Below are positions 1-8,589 of a stretch of DNA of 64,000 nt, one piece after another. Every line of letters begins with the position of its first letter. Position 1 is the stretch's first letter. The stretch lies in assembly GCA_017965425.1 (NCBI GenBank), contig JAGCPY010000055.1, forward strand, positions 43,476 through 107,475, written 5' to 3'. Below the pieces are notes generated by a model. The model was given only the letters and a program-made list of their open reading frames with translations, searched no databases and was not told where the DNA came from. The stretch comes from Bacteroidaceae bacterium (GTDB lineage Bacteria > Bacteroidota > Bacteroidia > Bacteroidales > Bacteroidaceae). Both the position numbers and the translations under genes were made by a program.

Positions 1-1
1 G

Positions 2-1621
2 CTGATGAAGTGGGTGAAAAGCCTCTCCAGCCCTACTGGGGAAGCCTTGACGCCACACGAATATAAGATTGCCCAACGTCTCCTTGTGGAGATTGAGAGC
101 CGTCTGCAATTCCTTCTGGATGTTGGTCTAGGATATCTGACTTTGGGACGTCGTTCAAACAGTCTCAGCGGTGGGGAGAGCCAACGCATCAACCTGGCCA
201 CGTCGCTCGGCAGTTCCCTCGTGGGCTCGTTATATATACTGGATGAACCGAGCATCGGTCTCCACAGCCGCGACACCGCCCGCCTCATCCACGTCCTTCG
301 CCAGCTTGTGGACCTCGGTAACACCGTCGTTGTCGTGGAGCACGATGAGGACATCATCCGCGCTGCCGACTACTTCATTGACATGGGACCAGAAGCAGGA
401 CGATTGGGCGGAGAAGTAGTGTGGAGGGGTCAAAAAGACCTCACTCAAGACTCCCGAACTCTCGCCCAGACCAACCCAAAAGAAGCAAGCAAAGACCTTT
501 CAAGCTTAGGCTTTCCCAAAGAAACCATTCAGCGTTCGCATACTCTCCAGTGGCTATTAGGTCTCGACACCATAGGCGACGGAAACCACTCCCTCCCCCA
601 TAGCCGACGCCCTTGGAATCGCTATATCGAAGTCAAGGGTGCCCGCGCCAACAACCTGCGGGGCATTGACGTGAAGTTCCCGCTAAACGTGATGACCTGT
701 GTCACAGGCGTCAGCGGTTCAGGAAAGAGCACGCTCGTACGCGACATTCTCTACAACGCCCTCAAACGCCATCTGGACGAGACCGCCGACCGCCCAGGCG
801 AACATATCGGGCTCGAAGGCGACCTCAACGCCATTCAAGCAGTGGAATTTGTTGATCAGAATCCCATCGGCAAAAGTTCCCGTTCCAACCCTGTCATCTA
901 CGTGAAAGCCTACGACGAGATCCGCCGCCTTTTTGCCGACCAGCCACTCTCGAAGCAGATGGGATTCACTGCCAGTCACTTCTCGTTCAACACCGAAGGC
1001 GGACGCTGCGAGGAATGCAAGGGCGAAGGAACCGTAACCATTGAGATGCAGTTTATGGCTGACCTCGTACTGGAGTGTGAGAGTTGCCACGGACAACGCT
1101 TCAAGAGCGACATCCTCGATGTGCGCTACCACGGACAGAACATCAATGACGTGCTGAACATGACCGTCAACCAAGCGATGGAGTTCTTTGCGGAACATGG
1201 CGAAAAGAAAATCGTTCGCCGCCTGAAACCCTTACAAGACGTGGGACTCGGCTACATCAAACTCGGACAAAGCTCCAGCACCCTCTCCGGCGGCGAGAAC
1301 CAACGTGTGAAGTTGGCGTATTACATCGGCACGGAGAAGCAATCGCCCACCCTCTTCATCTTTGATGAGCCTACTACTGGCCTACACTTCCACGACATTC
1401 GCCGCCTGCTGTCGTCGCTGGACGCCCTCATCGAGCGCGGTCACACCATCCTCATCATCGAGCACAACATGGATGTCATCAAGATGGCGGATTACATCAT
1501 CGACCTCGGCCCAGAAGGAGGTGCTGCCGGAGGCAACCTCGTTGTGGCTGGCACACCCGAAGAGGTAGCCGCTTGCAAACAGAGCTACACGGGACGCTTC
1601 CTAAAGGAAAAACTTCTTTGA
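2..1621 (+). CDS. uvrA: UvrA excinuclease ABC subunit A, C-terminal part (truncated by window edge)
   Basis: This is the damage-recognition ATPase of nucleotide excision repair. The frame is open to the left edge, so the first ATG at 5 is internal; about 540 of the usual ~940 residues are present. Numbering from that Met, the first ABC domain ends with signature LSGGES (about 54-59) and Walker B LYILDEPSIGLH. The second domain has Walker A GVSGSGKST (235-243), a zinc module CEEC...CESC (335-361), signature LSGGENQR and Walker B LFIFDEPTTGLH. The linker between the domains (about 140-205) does not look like the usual UvrA linker. Bacteroidales often carry two UvrA paralogues, and I cannot tell which one this is. 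The next gene has its own promoter. Confidence 0.95.
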   Translation: MMKWVKSLSSPTGEALTPHEYKIAQRLLVEIESRLQFLLDVGLGYLTLGRRSNSLSGGESQRINLATSLGSSLVGSLYILDEPSIGLHSRDTARLIHVLRQLVDLGNTVVVVEHDEDIIRAADYFIDMGPEAGRLGGEVVWRGQKDLTQDSRTLAQTNPKEASKDLSSLGFPKETIQRSHTLQWLLGLDTIGDGNHSLPHSRRPWNRYIEVKGARANNLRGIDVKFPLNVMTCVTGVSGSGKSTLVRDILYNALKRHLDETADRPGEHIGLEGDLNAIQAVEFVDQNPIGKSSRSNPVIYVKAYDEIRRLFADQPLSKQMGFTASHFSFNTEGGRCEECKGEGTVTIEMQFMADLVLECESCHGQRFKSDILDVRYHGQNINDVLNMTVNQAMEFFAEHGEKKIVRRLKPLQDVGLGYIKLGQSSSTLSGGENQRVKLAYYIGTEKQSPTLFIFDEPTTGLHFHDIRRLLSSLDALIERGHTILIIEHNMDVIKMADYIIDLGPEGGAAGGNLVVAGTPEEVAACKQSYTGRFLKEKLL

Positions 1622-1639
1622 AAAAAATAGCGATTTTGC

Positions 1640-1670
1640 TTGGCCATTCAGCTAAAGTGTGCTACCTTTG
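1640..1670 (+). promoter_or_regulatory. Bacteroidetes-type promoter for the aquaporin gene
   Basis: TACCTTTG at 1663-1670 matches the -7 consensus TAnnTTTG. TTGG at 1640-1643 sits 19 bp upstream as a -33 box. It lies 53 bp before the aquaporin ATG and follows the uvrA stop. Confidence 0.6.
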
Positions 1671-1723
1671 CAGGCAGAACCCAAGAAACAAACCCTTTTT
1701 ATTCACCTTAAAAAACAAAAAGT

Positions 1724-2407
1724 ATGAAGAAGTATCTTGCAGAACTGGTGGGTACGTTCGTGCTCACACTCTTAGGTTGCGGTACTGCCGTAAGTCTCGG
1801 TTGCGGTGCCGACACATCGGCCATCGTGGGTACAGCCATCGCCTTCGGTCTCTCGGTCATCGCAATGGCCTACACGATTGGCGGTATTAGCGGTTGCCAC
1901 ATCAACCCCGCCATCACCCTCGGCGTGTTGCTTAACGGCGGCATCTCTGTCAAAGATGCCTGCGGCTACATGGTTGGTCAGGTCATCGGTGCCATTCTCG
2001 CTGCAGCCGTGCTTTTCGGCATCGTCAGCATGGATCCTGGAATCGTCATCACCACGGCTACGGGTGCCAACGCCTGTGCTTTCGGAACCTGCAACGGCCT
2101 GATTGTTGAGATTGTGCTCACATTCATCTTCGTGCTCGTTGTTCTTGGTGCCACCTCGAAGACCAACGGTGCCACCAACAATTTCGCAGGTTTGGCCATT
2201 GGTCTCTCGCTCATCCTCATCCACCTCGTTGGCATCCACTACACCGGCACAAGCGTCAATCCAGCCCGCAGCATCGGCCCCGCCCTGTTTGCAGGAGGTC
2301 AGGCACTTGCTGAACTCTGGGTCTTCATTGTCGGCCCGTTCGTCGGTGCAGCTGTCGCCGCTTGCTGCTGGAAGCTGATTGCTCCCTGCGAGAAGTGTGA
2401 GAAATAA
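1724..2407 (+). CDS. aqpZ: Aquaporin Z-like MIP channel
   Basis: A 227-residue major intrinsic protein forming a water (or small neutral solute) channel in the inner membrane. Both half-helix signatures are intact: HINPAITLG (about residue 65) and SVNPARSIGPALF (about 185), each carrying NPA. Six hydrophobic segments are visible, and the length is typical of AqpZ rather than the longer GlpF. A Bacteroidetes promoter lies just upstream and the ATG at 1724 starts directly with a membrane segment. It is monocistronic: the next gene is convergent, 29 bp away. A C-terminal CEKCEK tail is a minor oddity. Confidence 0.92.
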   Translation: MKKYLAELVGTFVLTLLGCGTAVSLGCGADTSAIVGTAIAFGLSVIAMAYTIGGISGCHINPAITLGVLLNGGISVKDACGYMVGQVIGAILAAAVLFGIVSMDPGIVITTATGANACAFGTCNGLIVEIVLTFIFVLVVLGATSKTNGATNNFAGLAIGLSLILIHLVGIHYTGTSVNPARSIGPALFAGGQALAELWVFIVGPFVGAAVAACCWKLIAPCEKCEK

Positions 2408-2436
2408 AAAAGGAAGAAAGGAATATTTACCCTTCC

Positions 2437-2991
2437 TCAAAAGATAAACGGGGTCTCCGTCTCAGCCAATAGCTGATGACGGAGATCTTTTTCGCTAAGG
2501 ATGGCTTCCGTCATGGGGATGCGCCAATCAATGCCTAAAGAAGGATCGTTCAGCTGGATGCCGGCATCGGCTTCAGGATGGTAGAACTCGTCGCACTTAT
2601 ATTGGAAGATCGCCACATCCGAAAGAACTGCAAATCCGTGAGCGAAGCCCTTGGAAATGAAGAACTGACGATGGTTTTCACCTGTCAACTCAACCGCCAC
2701 ATGCTGGCCGAAGGTGGGGGATCCTCTGCGAATATCCACGGCCACATCGAGGACTGCACCGAGGACGCAACGTACTAACTTCGTTTGGGTGAAGGGTGGA
2801 CGCTGGAAATGGAGTCCACGGATAACACCACGCGTGCTCATGCTCTCGTTGTCCTGTACAAACTTCACTTGTCCCACCTGAGCTTCAAAGTCACGCTGAG
2901 AAAAAGATTCAAAAAAATAGCCGCGCTGGTCGCGGAAAACACGAGGCTCAATAATGAGCAGCCCTTCGATGGAAGTGGGAATGACGTTCAT
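2437..2991 (-). CDS. rfbC: dTDP-4-dehydrorhamnose 3,5-epimerase
   Basis: A 184-residue cupin enzyme that epimerises C3 and C5 of dTDP-4-keto-6-deoxyglucose in dTDP-L-rhamnose synthesis for surface polysaccharides. The N-terminal EPRVFRDQRGYFFESF block, the catalytic-His segment RGVIRGLHFQ and the FQYKCDEFYHPEAD block with the catalytic Tyr are all present. No other rml genes are adjacent, so the pathway is split across the genome. It overlaps the upstream lipoprotein gene by 4 bp (ATGA), which suggests translational coupling. Confidence 0.95.
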   Translation of the reverse strand: MNVIPTSIEGLLIIEPRVFRDQRGYFFESFSQRDFEAQVGQVKFVQDNESMSTRGVIRGLHFQRPPFTQTKLVRCVLGAVLDVAVDIRRGSPTFGQHVAVELTGENHRQFFISKGFAHGFAVLSDVAIFQYKCDEFYHPEADAGIQLNDPSLGIDWRIPMTEAILSEKDLRHQLLAETETPFIF

Positions 2992-3545
2992 TGTTCTTCT
3001 TCAAAATCGTTTTCCGAACGGGTATCACGTTCGATGGAAATGCCTCCGGCATTGTCCACATGCAACAACAAAGGTTCAATCATATCACTCTGAGGCAACG
3101 AGACACTAATGGCAAAGTTCAAGCCTGGCAGCGACTTATCGAACATCATGCCATCGAGCAACCCTTTCTTGCGGAACTCCTGAGAGAGATAGCTGGCAAA
3201 GGACGCCTTGGTGAAACGCCGTGAAAAGAAAGGCTGTCCATCTCGTTGGATGGTAAGCGTGTAGAGGTTATCGGCATAACGTACACCCTCATCATCCAAC
3301 ACTTGTGGCAAAGTATCGGAAGGCACACGGTCAATTGTGTAGGCATAAACATGTCCAGCCATGCGATGCTCTTCGGTGAAATGATAATCGTGCATCCGCT
3401 GGATGCCATCGGCTTGCGACGAATTGGTCACGAACTCATTAGGTGTTTCTTGAACAGCCTCCTGTTTTCCTCTTCCGCCACACGCCAAAAAGGTCAAAAT
3501 CACCGCTAAACCGACATTAACGGCTACTAAATAAGGTATTTTCAT
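2988..3545 (-). CDS. Putative lipoprotein, DUF4738-like
   Basis: A 185-residue protein. I place the start at 3545 (MKIPYLVAVNVG) because it opens a lipoprotein signal peptide with lipobox LTFLAC; the longer open frame to 3734 would put unrelated sequence before the signal and runs over the divergent promoter. The mature part is hydrophilic and lacks a recognised catalytic motif. Size and layout resemble the Bacteroidales DUF4738 family, which is a family guess from memory. It is translationally coupled to rfbC, but a functional link to rhamnose synthesis is not evident. Confidence 0.7.
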   Translation of the reverse strand: MKIPYLVAVNVGLAVILTFLACGGRGKQEAVQETPNEFVTNSSQADGIQRMHDYHFTEEHRMAGHVYAYTIDRVPSDTLPQVLDDEGVRYADNLYTLTIQRDGQPFFSRRFTKASFASYLSQEFRKKGLLDGMMFDKSLPGLNFAISVSLPQSDMIEPLLLHVDNAGGISIERDTRSENDFEEEQ

Positions 3546-3568
3546 ACGCTTTTGCTTCATTTTCGGCG

Positions 3569-3607
3569 CAAAAATAATCATTCTTTGTGAATTATGAGCT
3601 ATCTTTG
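3569..3607. promoter_or_regulatory. Divergent -7 boxes between the DUF4738-like and DUF4230 genes
   Basis: TATCTTTG at 3600-3607 faces the plus-strand DUF4230 gene and ends only 8 bp before its ATG. CAAAAATA at 3569-3576 is the reverse complement of TATTTTTG, facing the minus-strand lipoprotein gene 24 bp away. Clear -33 boxes at the expected spacing were not found. Confidence 0.4.
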
Positions 3608-3615
3608 CCCCGAAT

Positions 3616-4332
3616 ATGAAAAAAGAAATCTTTTTTTTCGCTGTCGTGGTCGCTTTTGCCTTCACCATCGGTTCCTGTAAAGGAGCTGCAGAGGATGTTC
3701 CGGCCACAGACACCACCGAAGTTGGCGACAGCATAGATCTGATTTTGCGTGTACGCCAAACATCACGTCTCTATACAGCCGAATACCAAGTTCACAAGAT
3801 TGTGACACATGAGGATGTCAAGCACTTGCGCGCCTCTCTGCTCGGACAAGAGTTCGACACCCCTCTCAGTTTGGGCGACCGCAAGGTGGCCATTCCCATC
3901 GACGTGACGCTGAAAGCCTACATTGATTTCTCGAACTTCAGTGAAAGCCAGCTCGAACATTCAGCAGACGGGAAGAAACTACACGTCATCCTACCCGACC
4001 CCAAAGTGATTGTCACAGCCTCGAAAGTGGATCACGCTTCCACGCGACAGTTCACGGACATCCTGCGTAGCGATTACTCAGACGAGGAAATCAGCCATTT
4101 CACAGAACAGGGAGTACAGGCCATTCTCCGTCAAGTGCCACAGTTAGGAATCCTCGAAACTGCTCGACACAGCGCAGCTGCCACCTTGATTCCCCTCTTT
4201 GCACAAGTGGGCTACGCCGAAGAAGACATTGTCATCACCTTCCGTAAGGATTTCACAGAAAGAGATTTACCATTCTACACAGAGTCCTCCTCCTCCCTTG
4301 TTCGGGAAGGTGCTAAATCCATCAAGAAGTGA
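3616..4332 (+). CDS. DUF4230 domain lipoprotein
   Basis: A 238-residue protein with an N-terminal hydrophobic signal and lipobox-like TIGSC (Cys at about 21), then a DUF4230-type body beginning at LRVRQTSRLYTAEYQVHKIVT. DUF4230 proteins are common in Bacteroidales and have no established biochemical role. It is followed by a second DUF4230 gene overlapping by 4 bp (GTGA), so the two are probably co-translated and may act as a pair at the inner membrane or periplasm. No catalytic residues can be assigned. Confidence 0.8.
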   Translation: MKKEIFFFAVVVAFAFTIGSCKGAAEDVPATDTTEVGDSIDLILRVRQTSRLYTAEYQVHKIVTHEDVKHLRASLLGQEFDTPLSLGDRKVAIPIDVTLKAYIDFSNFSESQLEHSADGKKLHVILPDPKVIVTASKVDHASTRQFTDILRSDYSDEEISHFTEQGVQAILRQVPQLGILETARHSAAATLIPLFAQVGYAEEDIVITFRKDFTERDLPFYTESSSSLVREGAKSIKK

Positions 4333-4994
4333 GCACTATGTTGAAGAAAAAAAATAACCTTTCGAATACAAACAGCTCCCTTCCTCAAAGGAATGGCGGA
4401 GGGAGGGTTCTTCTTCTTTCTATTATCGTTACCGCCCTCTTTGTCTTGGGTGCATTGCTCGTTCGCAAATGTTCGGAGGACAAGGCATTGCTCCGTCTGC
4501 AACTCATCAGCAATAACGCCATCGACATCACCCCCTCACAAGTCCGCAGCATTGAGCGGATAGGGCAATGGGAGTTTCTTGCCATCTCCGATGAAGAACT
4601 CGTTGACACAATTCGCCACCGCACGCTTCAACGCGATGACCGCCTTGTGCGCATCTATCATGGAACACTACGTCTCGGCATCGACCTTAGCCTAACGAAA
4701 GAAGGGTGGGTCTTTGCTCACGGAGACACCGTTTCTCTCACATTACCGTCCATACGCCTGCTATCCAATCATTTCATCGACGAAGCCCGCACACGTTCCT
4801 TCTATGAATCTGGCCGTTGGGATGCACGCGCCAAGGAACAGATGTATCACAAAGCAGCCCGACAAATGCGTAAACGTGCACTCACGTCCCAGAACATTCG
4901 ATTGGCTGAGGATAACGCCCGCCTGCAAATGACGGCACTCTTCCAAACGTTTGGTTTCAAGACCGTAGAAGTGCGGTTTGAGAACGTGCCTTAA
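4329..4994 (+). CDS. Second DUF4230 domain protein, membrane-anchored
   Basis: A 221-residue protein if translation starts at the GTG at 4329 overlapping the previous stop; the ATG at 4338 would give 218 residues and is equally possible. One N-terminal transmembrane segment (VLLLSIIVTALFVLGALLV) anchors a periplasmic DUF4230 body (IDITPSQVRSIERIGQWEFL onward). The residues just before the anchor, NSSLPQRNGGGR, are encoded by a short GC-rich palindrome (4376-4410) of the repeat family found elsewhere in the window. It is paired with the upstream DUF4230 lipoprotein; function unknown. Confidence 0.78.
   Translation: MSTMLKKKNNLSNTNSSLPQRNGGGRVLLLSIIVTALFVLGALLVRKCSEDKALLRLQLISNNAIDITPSQVRSIERIGQWEFLAISDEELVDTIRHRTLQRDDRLVRIYHGTLRLGIDLSLTKEGWVFAHGDTVSLTLPSIRLLSNHFIDEARTRSFYESGRWDARAKEQMYHKAARQMRKRALTSQNIRLAEDNARLQMTALFQTFGFKTVEVRFENVP
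4376..4410 (+). repeat. Degenerate family-1 GC-rich palindrome inside a coding region
   Basis: CTCCC ... GGGAG arms around a short centre, read in frame as SSLPQRNGGGR in the second DUF4230 protein. The pattern matches the better preserved copies at 5.7, 20.6 and 36.2 kb but is shorter and more diverged. Confidence 0.45.
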
Positions 4995-5009
4995 ATGATG
5001 ATTAAATGA

Positions 5010-5771
5010 TTATCTAAAGGTGTTCTCCAAAGCATCAGCCAAAGCAAACATATCAGGGTAAACCATGTTTGCCCCAGCCTCCCAGAGTACACTATCTGGC
5101 AAAGGTCCGGTGTTGACGGCTATCGTGAAAATGCCAGCCGCACGAGCTGCCTGTACGCCCAAAGGCGCATTCTCCACCACAACTGCCTCTTCAGCCGTGA
5201 TGCCAGCTTTTTGCAGACCCATGAGATAGGGTTCTGGATCGGGTTTACCATAGCGCACATCATCGCCCGTAACCATGAGGTCTGCCGTGAAGTGACCAGG
5301 GTAATGCCTTTCTAAACGTGTTAGCAAAGATTGCTGGGCAGAACCCGTCACCAACACACGTTTCCATCCCCGCGCGCGCACTTTATCTAATACGATGGCT
5401 GCTCCAGGTATTTCCGGTGCTTCACCGCCACGAGCCGCCATGTATTCATTGAAGACAATTGTTTTGAGACGATAAAGTTCTCGTGCTTCTTCTTCCGTTG
5501 CTGGCCGTCCCCAGTAGCGCTGTGTAAAGATACTGATGGTGCCGATGCCAGTCCTTCCCTCATTCTCGAAAGCATCCTCTTCTTTCATCGGCAACCCATA
5601 TTCTGTCATTATCTTCGCCCAAGCAAAGGCATGACCTGGCATACTGTCGAACAGCACACCGTCCATATCAAAGAGGAAGGCCCTGAGACCAAACCCACAC
5701 CCCACCCCTCCCGTGAAGGAGGGGAGCGGCTGGCCCGATGTATGCGTATCTGTTAAAAAATCAGCATTCAT
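5010..5771 (-). CDS. HAD superfamily hydrolase, beta-phosphoglucomutase/sugar-phosphatase-like
   Basis: A 253-residue HAD phosphatase. Motif I is LFDMDGVLFDS (nucleophile and general acid Asp), with motif II VTGSA, motif III around GKPDPEPY, and motif IV as VVENAP, a change from the usual acidic VxED. The substrate is probably a small phosphosugar. Family homology begins only at LRAFLFDMDG; the roughly 29 preceding residues, including SGQPLPSFTGGVG, are encoded by one arm of a GC-rich palindrome, so the start at 5771 was probably acquired with that element. It lies 74 bp downstream of pgi on the same strand, consistent with hexose-phosphate metabolism. Confidence 0.85.
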   Translation of the reverse strand: MNADFLTDTHTSGQPLPSFTGGVGCGFGLRAFLFDMDGVLFDSMPGHAFAWAKIMTEYGLPMKEEDAFENEGRTGIGTISIFTQRYWGRPATEEEARELYRLKTIVFNEYMAARGGEAPEIPGAAIVLDKVRARGWKRVLVTGSAQQSLLTRLERHYPGHFTADLMVTGDDVRYGKPDPEPYLMGLQKAGITAEEAVVVENAPLGVQAARAAGIFTIAVNTGPLPDSVLWEAGANMVYPDMFALADALENTFR

Positions 5772-5846
5772 CAGAACTTCACCTTTTCTTTTTCATTACG
5801 CCAGCCCCCTCCCCCTCCCTTACGAGAGGGGCTGGGGGGTCTTTTT
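5693..5846. repeat. Family-1 composite palindromic element at the pgi/HAD junction
   Basis: The left arm has CCCCTCC (5705-5711) and GGAGGGG (5718-5724). The right arm (5801-5846) has CAGCCCC (5802-5808) and GGGGCTG (5828-5834), ending in GTCTTTTTT. The inner sides of the arms (GGCTGGC at 5729-5735 and GCCAGCC at 5800-5806) are also mutually inverted. The HAD start codon lies between the arms, and the right arm abuts the pgi stop. Confidence 0.7.
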
Positions 5847-7180
5847 TACTTCAGCCTATTTTTAATTGCCTCCGTCTCCTTCTCATACCCCGGTTTACCC
5901 AGCAGGGCGAACATGTTCTTCTTGTAGGCTTCGACACCTGGCTGGTTGAAAGCGTTGACACCGAGGAGCTGGCAGTGGATGCCACAGGCTTTCTCGAAGA
6001 AGTAGATGAGCTGACCGAGGTGGTAGGCATCGAGACGCTCGATGGCAATGCGGATATTGGGTACACCACCATCGACGTGCGCCAGCTGGGTGCCCAGTTC
6101 AGCCATCTTGTTGACCTCATCAACACGCTTGCCGGCAAGGAAGTTGAGGCCGTCGAGGTTCTCTTCATCGCAGGGGAAGAGCAGCGTATGCTCGGCCTTC
6201 TCCACACTGATGACGGTCTCGAAGATGGTGCGCTCGCCTTCTTGAATCCACTGTCCCATGGAGTGCAAGTCGGTGGTCAAATCGACGCTGGCGGGATAGA
6301 TGCCCTTGCCGTCTTTACCCTCGCTCTCACCGAAGAGCTGCTTCCACCATTCAGCCATGAAGTGAAGCTTCGGCTGGTAGTTGGCCAGGATCTCGATCTT
6401 CTTACCAGCCATGTAGAGGGCATAGCGGGTGGCGGCATACTGCGCAGCAGGGTTCTCAGCGAAGGGAGCTGCGGCCGTCTTCTCCATATCCTGTGCACCA
6501 CGGACGAGGGCGTCGATATCGAAACCTGCGACGGCGATGGGCAGCAGGCCCACAGGGGTGAGCACGCTGAAACGTCCACCGACATTATCAGGGATGACGT
6601 AGCTCTTGTAGCCTTCCTTGTCGGCACAGGTGCGGGCAGCGCCGCGCTTGGCATCGGTGATAGCTACGATGACCCTCTTGGCCACATCCTTGCCACGCTG
6701 CTCCTCGCACTGCTTCTTCAGCAGACGGAACGCCAAGGCGGTCTCGGTGGTGGTGCCGCTCTTGGAGATGTTGATGACGCCGAAGCGCTTGCCGCGAAGA
6801 TAAGCAGTCAACTCGGAGAGGTAGTCCTCGCCAATGTTATTGCCGGCAAAGAGGATGACCGGAGCCTTACCGTCTGCGAGAAGCCACTGGAAGCTGTTGC
6901 TGAGGGCTTCGATGACGGCTTTAGCACCGAGATAGCTGCCGCCAATACCTGCCACGACGACGGCATCGCACTCCTCGCGGAGCGCAGCGGCCGTGGCTTT
7001 GATGTCGGCCAGGAACGCGGGAGTGATGCTGCTGGGCAGGTGCAGCCAACCAAGGAAATCGTTGCCGGGGCAGGTGCCCGCTTCCAAAGCGTTCTGAGCC
7101 TCTACCACACGAGGAGCGAGGGCATTGATGGTCTCTGCGCTCACAAAGGGAGCAGTCTTGATGATGTCTAACTTAATCAT
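5846..7180 (-). CDS. pgi: Glucose-6-phosphate isomerase
   Basis: A 444-residue enzyme interconverting glucose 6-phosphate and fructose 6-phosphate in the cytoplasm. Recognisable blocks are [16 protein letters not shown], the phosphate-binding [14 protein letters not shown] and a C-terminal segment [21 protein letters not shown] carrying family signature residues. The length matches the compact bacterial form (as in Bacillus) rather than the 550-residue E. coli type. It has its own -7 box at 7220-7227 and probably co-transcribes the downstream HAD phosphatase, although a palindromic element separates them. Confidence 0.97.
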   Translation of the reverse strand: MIKLDIIKTAPFVSAETINALAPRVVEAQNALEAGTCPGNDFLGWLHLPSSITPAFLADIKATAAALREECDAVVVAGIGGSYLGAKAVIEALSNSFQWLLADGKAPVILFAGNNIGEDYLSELTAYLRGKRFGVINISKSGTTTETALAFRLLKKQCEEQRGKDVAKRVIVAITDAKRGAARTCADKEGYKSYVIPDNVGGRFSVLTPVGLLPIAVAGFDIDALVRGAQDMEKTAAAPFAENPAAQYAATRYALYMAGKKIEILANYQPKLHFMAEWWKQLFGESEGKDGKGIYPASVDLTTDLHSMGQWIQEGERTIFETVISVEKAEHTLLFPCDEENLDGLNFLAGKRVDEVNKMAELGTQLAHVDGGVPNIRIAIERLDAYHLGQLIYFFEKACGIHCQLLGVNAFNQPGVEAYKKNMFALLGKPGYEKETEAIKNRLK

Positions 7181-7219
7181 AGTTCTGTAGGTTTGATGTT
7201 ACTGTTTACTCTTTGCGCG

Positions 7220-7227
7220 CAAAGGTA
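7220..7227 (-). promoter_or_regulatory. -7 box for pgi
   Basis: CAAAGGTA is the reverse complement of TACCTTTG and lies 39 bp upstream of the pgi ATG. No convincing -33 box was seen. It indicates that pgi can be transcribed separately from the lipid-type operon that ends at 7303. Confidence 0.45.
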
Positions 7228-7302
7228 CGGCAAATTTGGGAGAAACAGGCAGAAACCTTCAAGAAAACGACCTAACAACCCTCATTTTTTGCTTTTCAGC
7301 TA

Positions 7303-8589
7303 TCAGCCATACTGCTGGCTAATGATGCGGGAGATACGTTTGGCAAGAGCCATGATGGTGAGCATGGGTGGCAGACCAAGAGCCTGTGGCAATAAGGAGG
7401 CGTCGGCGACGTAGAGATTGTCGGGCAACAATGGGGAGTGTAGCGTCTCAGCTTCAGCTGCGGAGAGGGGCAGCATTCCACCTGGATGACCAGCATTGAG
7501 CGTACCGAGAAAGATGTTCTGTTCATGGACTCCCATGCGAAGCAGAATCTCACGACAGTCAGCCACGCCACGCTTCAGGTATTCATGGTCGGTCGTTGTA
7601 AGGTTCTTCTGCATCTTATTGTGGTGTACGTCACCCTGTTCCACGTCTGCCAGCTTGATCATCAGGCTGACCATGCTGTCCATGGATTTGTACCACCTTT
7701 TGTTGAAGAAGAAACTGAGCCAATCCATATAGGGTGAGATAATGTACTTCTCACGCCGGCTGACGAAAGGCATCAGCAGTTGATGGTCTTGACGGGCTTG
7801 CTCCATCGGGGCAGCCACACACAACACGGGATCGATGAAGAGCCTTGGTTGGCAGTCGATACCAGAATTGCGCAAAATGTCGGGCGTCCCATAGCCACCA
7901 GCCGCCACAACGATGACATCTGCCTCTAAAGAACGTTCACTCCCCCAATGTAGGGAAGAAGTGTTGGAGACATATACCCGTTTCGCAATCTGATCACCAA
8001 TGTCAATATGGGTAACTTTGCAGCCAGTGATTACCTTGATGCCCTCAAGGAGTTCTCGAGTGTCCCATTTTGCTTGAGTTGGACAACCAATGGAACAATG
8101 GCCACACATCCGGCATTGCTTCGTTCGCAACAGTTTAGGCATGGGTTGTGGGTCGAATCCCATCTCCTGCATGACCTCGAAGGTTTGTTTTGTGATGCGT
8201 GACCAGCGATGCTGGTGGTCTGTAGTAATCGGAAGTTCCTGATAGAGTTCTTCAAATTCCCTATCGAGATGGATTCCTATTTTCTTCAATCCCTCGTCGG
8301 CACGCACAGCATTACCCGTGGCCAGTGTGGTTGTGCCGCCAATACCTCGGCCATAGACCATCACCGTCTCGGGATTCCGGTCGATGCGCATGGCAGGAAG
8401 GAAAAACTGGATGAGTCGTTCGTCGAAATAGAGACCTGTCCAACGGAACTTCGCCAATTGATTTAATGGCAGCGTCAGGGGCTTGAAGGCCTGACCTTGT
8501 TCCAATACAGTTACATCAAAATCTTTGGCCAGCATCTTAGCGGCCATGGCACCTCCGGCACCACTCCCAATGACAATTGCTTTTTTCAT
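7303..8589 (-). CDS. GMC-family FAD-dependent oxidoreductase (alcohol/sterol oxidase-like) with four-Cys cluster
   Basis: A 428-residue flavoprotein from the ATG at 8589, where MKKAIVIGSGAGGAMAAKML supplies the dinucleotide-binding GxGxxG. The longer open frame upstream is unrelated sequence overlapping the previous gene. GMC features follow: RGIGGTTTLATGN near residue 81, HPGGM and a C-terminal PPMLTIMALAKR. Residues 159-169 form CRMCGHCSIGC followed by P, a CxxCxxCxxxCP pattern that could bind an iron-sulfur cluster. The family oxidises alcohols, including long-chain alcohols and sterols. It is the last gene of the run, overlapping the preceding gene by 4 bp, so a fatty-alcohol-like substrate made by the acyl reductase is a fair inference. 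Confidence 0.85.
   Translation of the reverse strand: MKKAIVIGSGAGGAMAAKMLAKDFDVTVLEQGQAFKPLTLPLNQLAKFRWTGLYFDERLIQFFLPAMRIDRNPETVMVYGRGIGGTTTLATGNAVRADEGLKKIGIHLDREFEELYQELPITTDHQHRWSRITKQTFEVMQEMGFDPQPMPKLLRTKQCRMCGHCSIGCPTQAKWDTRELLEGIKVITGCKVTHIDIGDQIAKRVYVSNTSSLHWGSERSLEADVIVVAAGGYGTPDILRNSGIDCQPRLFIDPVLCVAAPMEQARQDHQLLMPFVSRREKYIISPYMDWLSFFFNKRWYKSMDSMVSLMIKLADVEQGDVHHNKMQKNLTTTDHEYLKRGVADCREILLRMGVHEQNIFLGTLNAGHPGGMLPLSAAEAETLHSPLLPDNLYVADASLLPQALGLPPMLTIMALAKRISRIISQQYG

Noticed and set aside
2411-2437. AGGAAG/CTTCCT pair between aquaporin and rfbC as a bidirectional terminator
   Set aside because: Only a 6-bp stem with a long loop that overlaps the rfbC stop; too weak to call.
5801-5846. 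Right arm of the pgi/HAD element as a simple rho-independent terminator
   Set aside because: The hairpin plus T-run is oriented for plus-strand transcription, whereas both flanking genes are on the minus strand; similarity to other copies marks it as a repeat.
5738-7171. Long open frame antisense to pgi
   Set aside because: It lies fully opposite a clear pgi gene, has low-complexity hydrophobic/acidic composition and no family motif; it is a consequence of GC-rich codon use.
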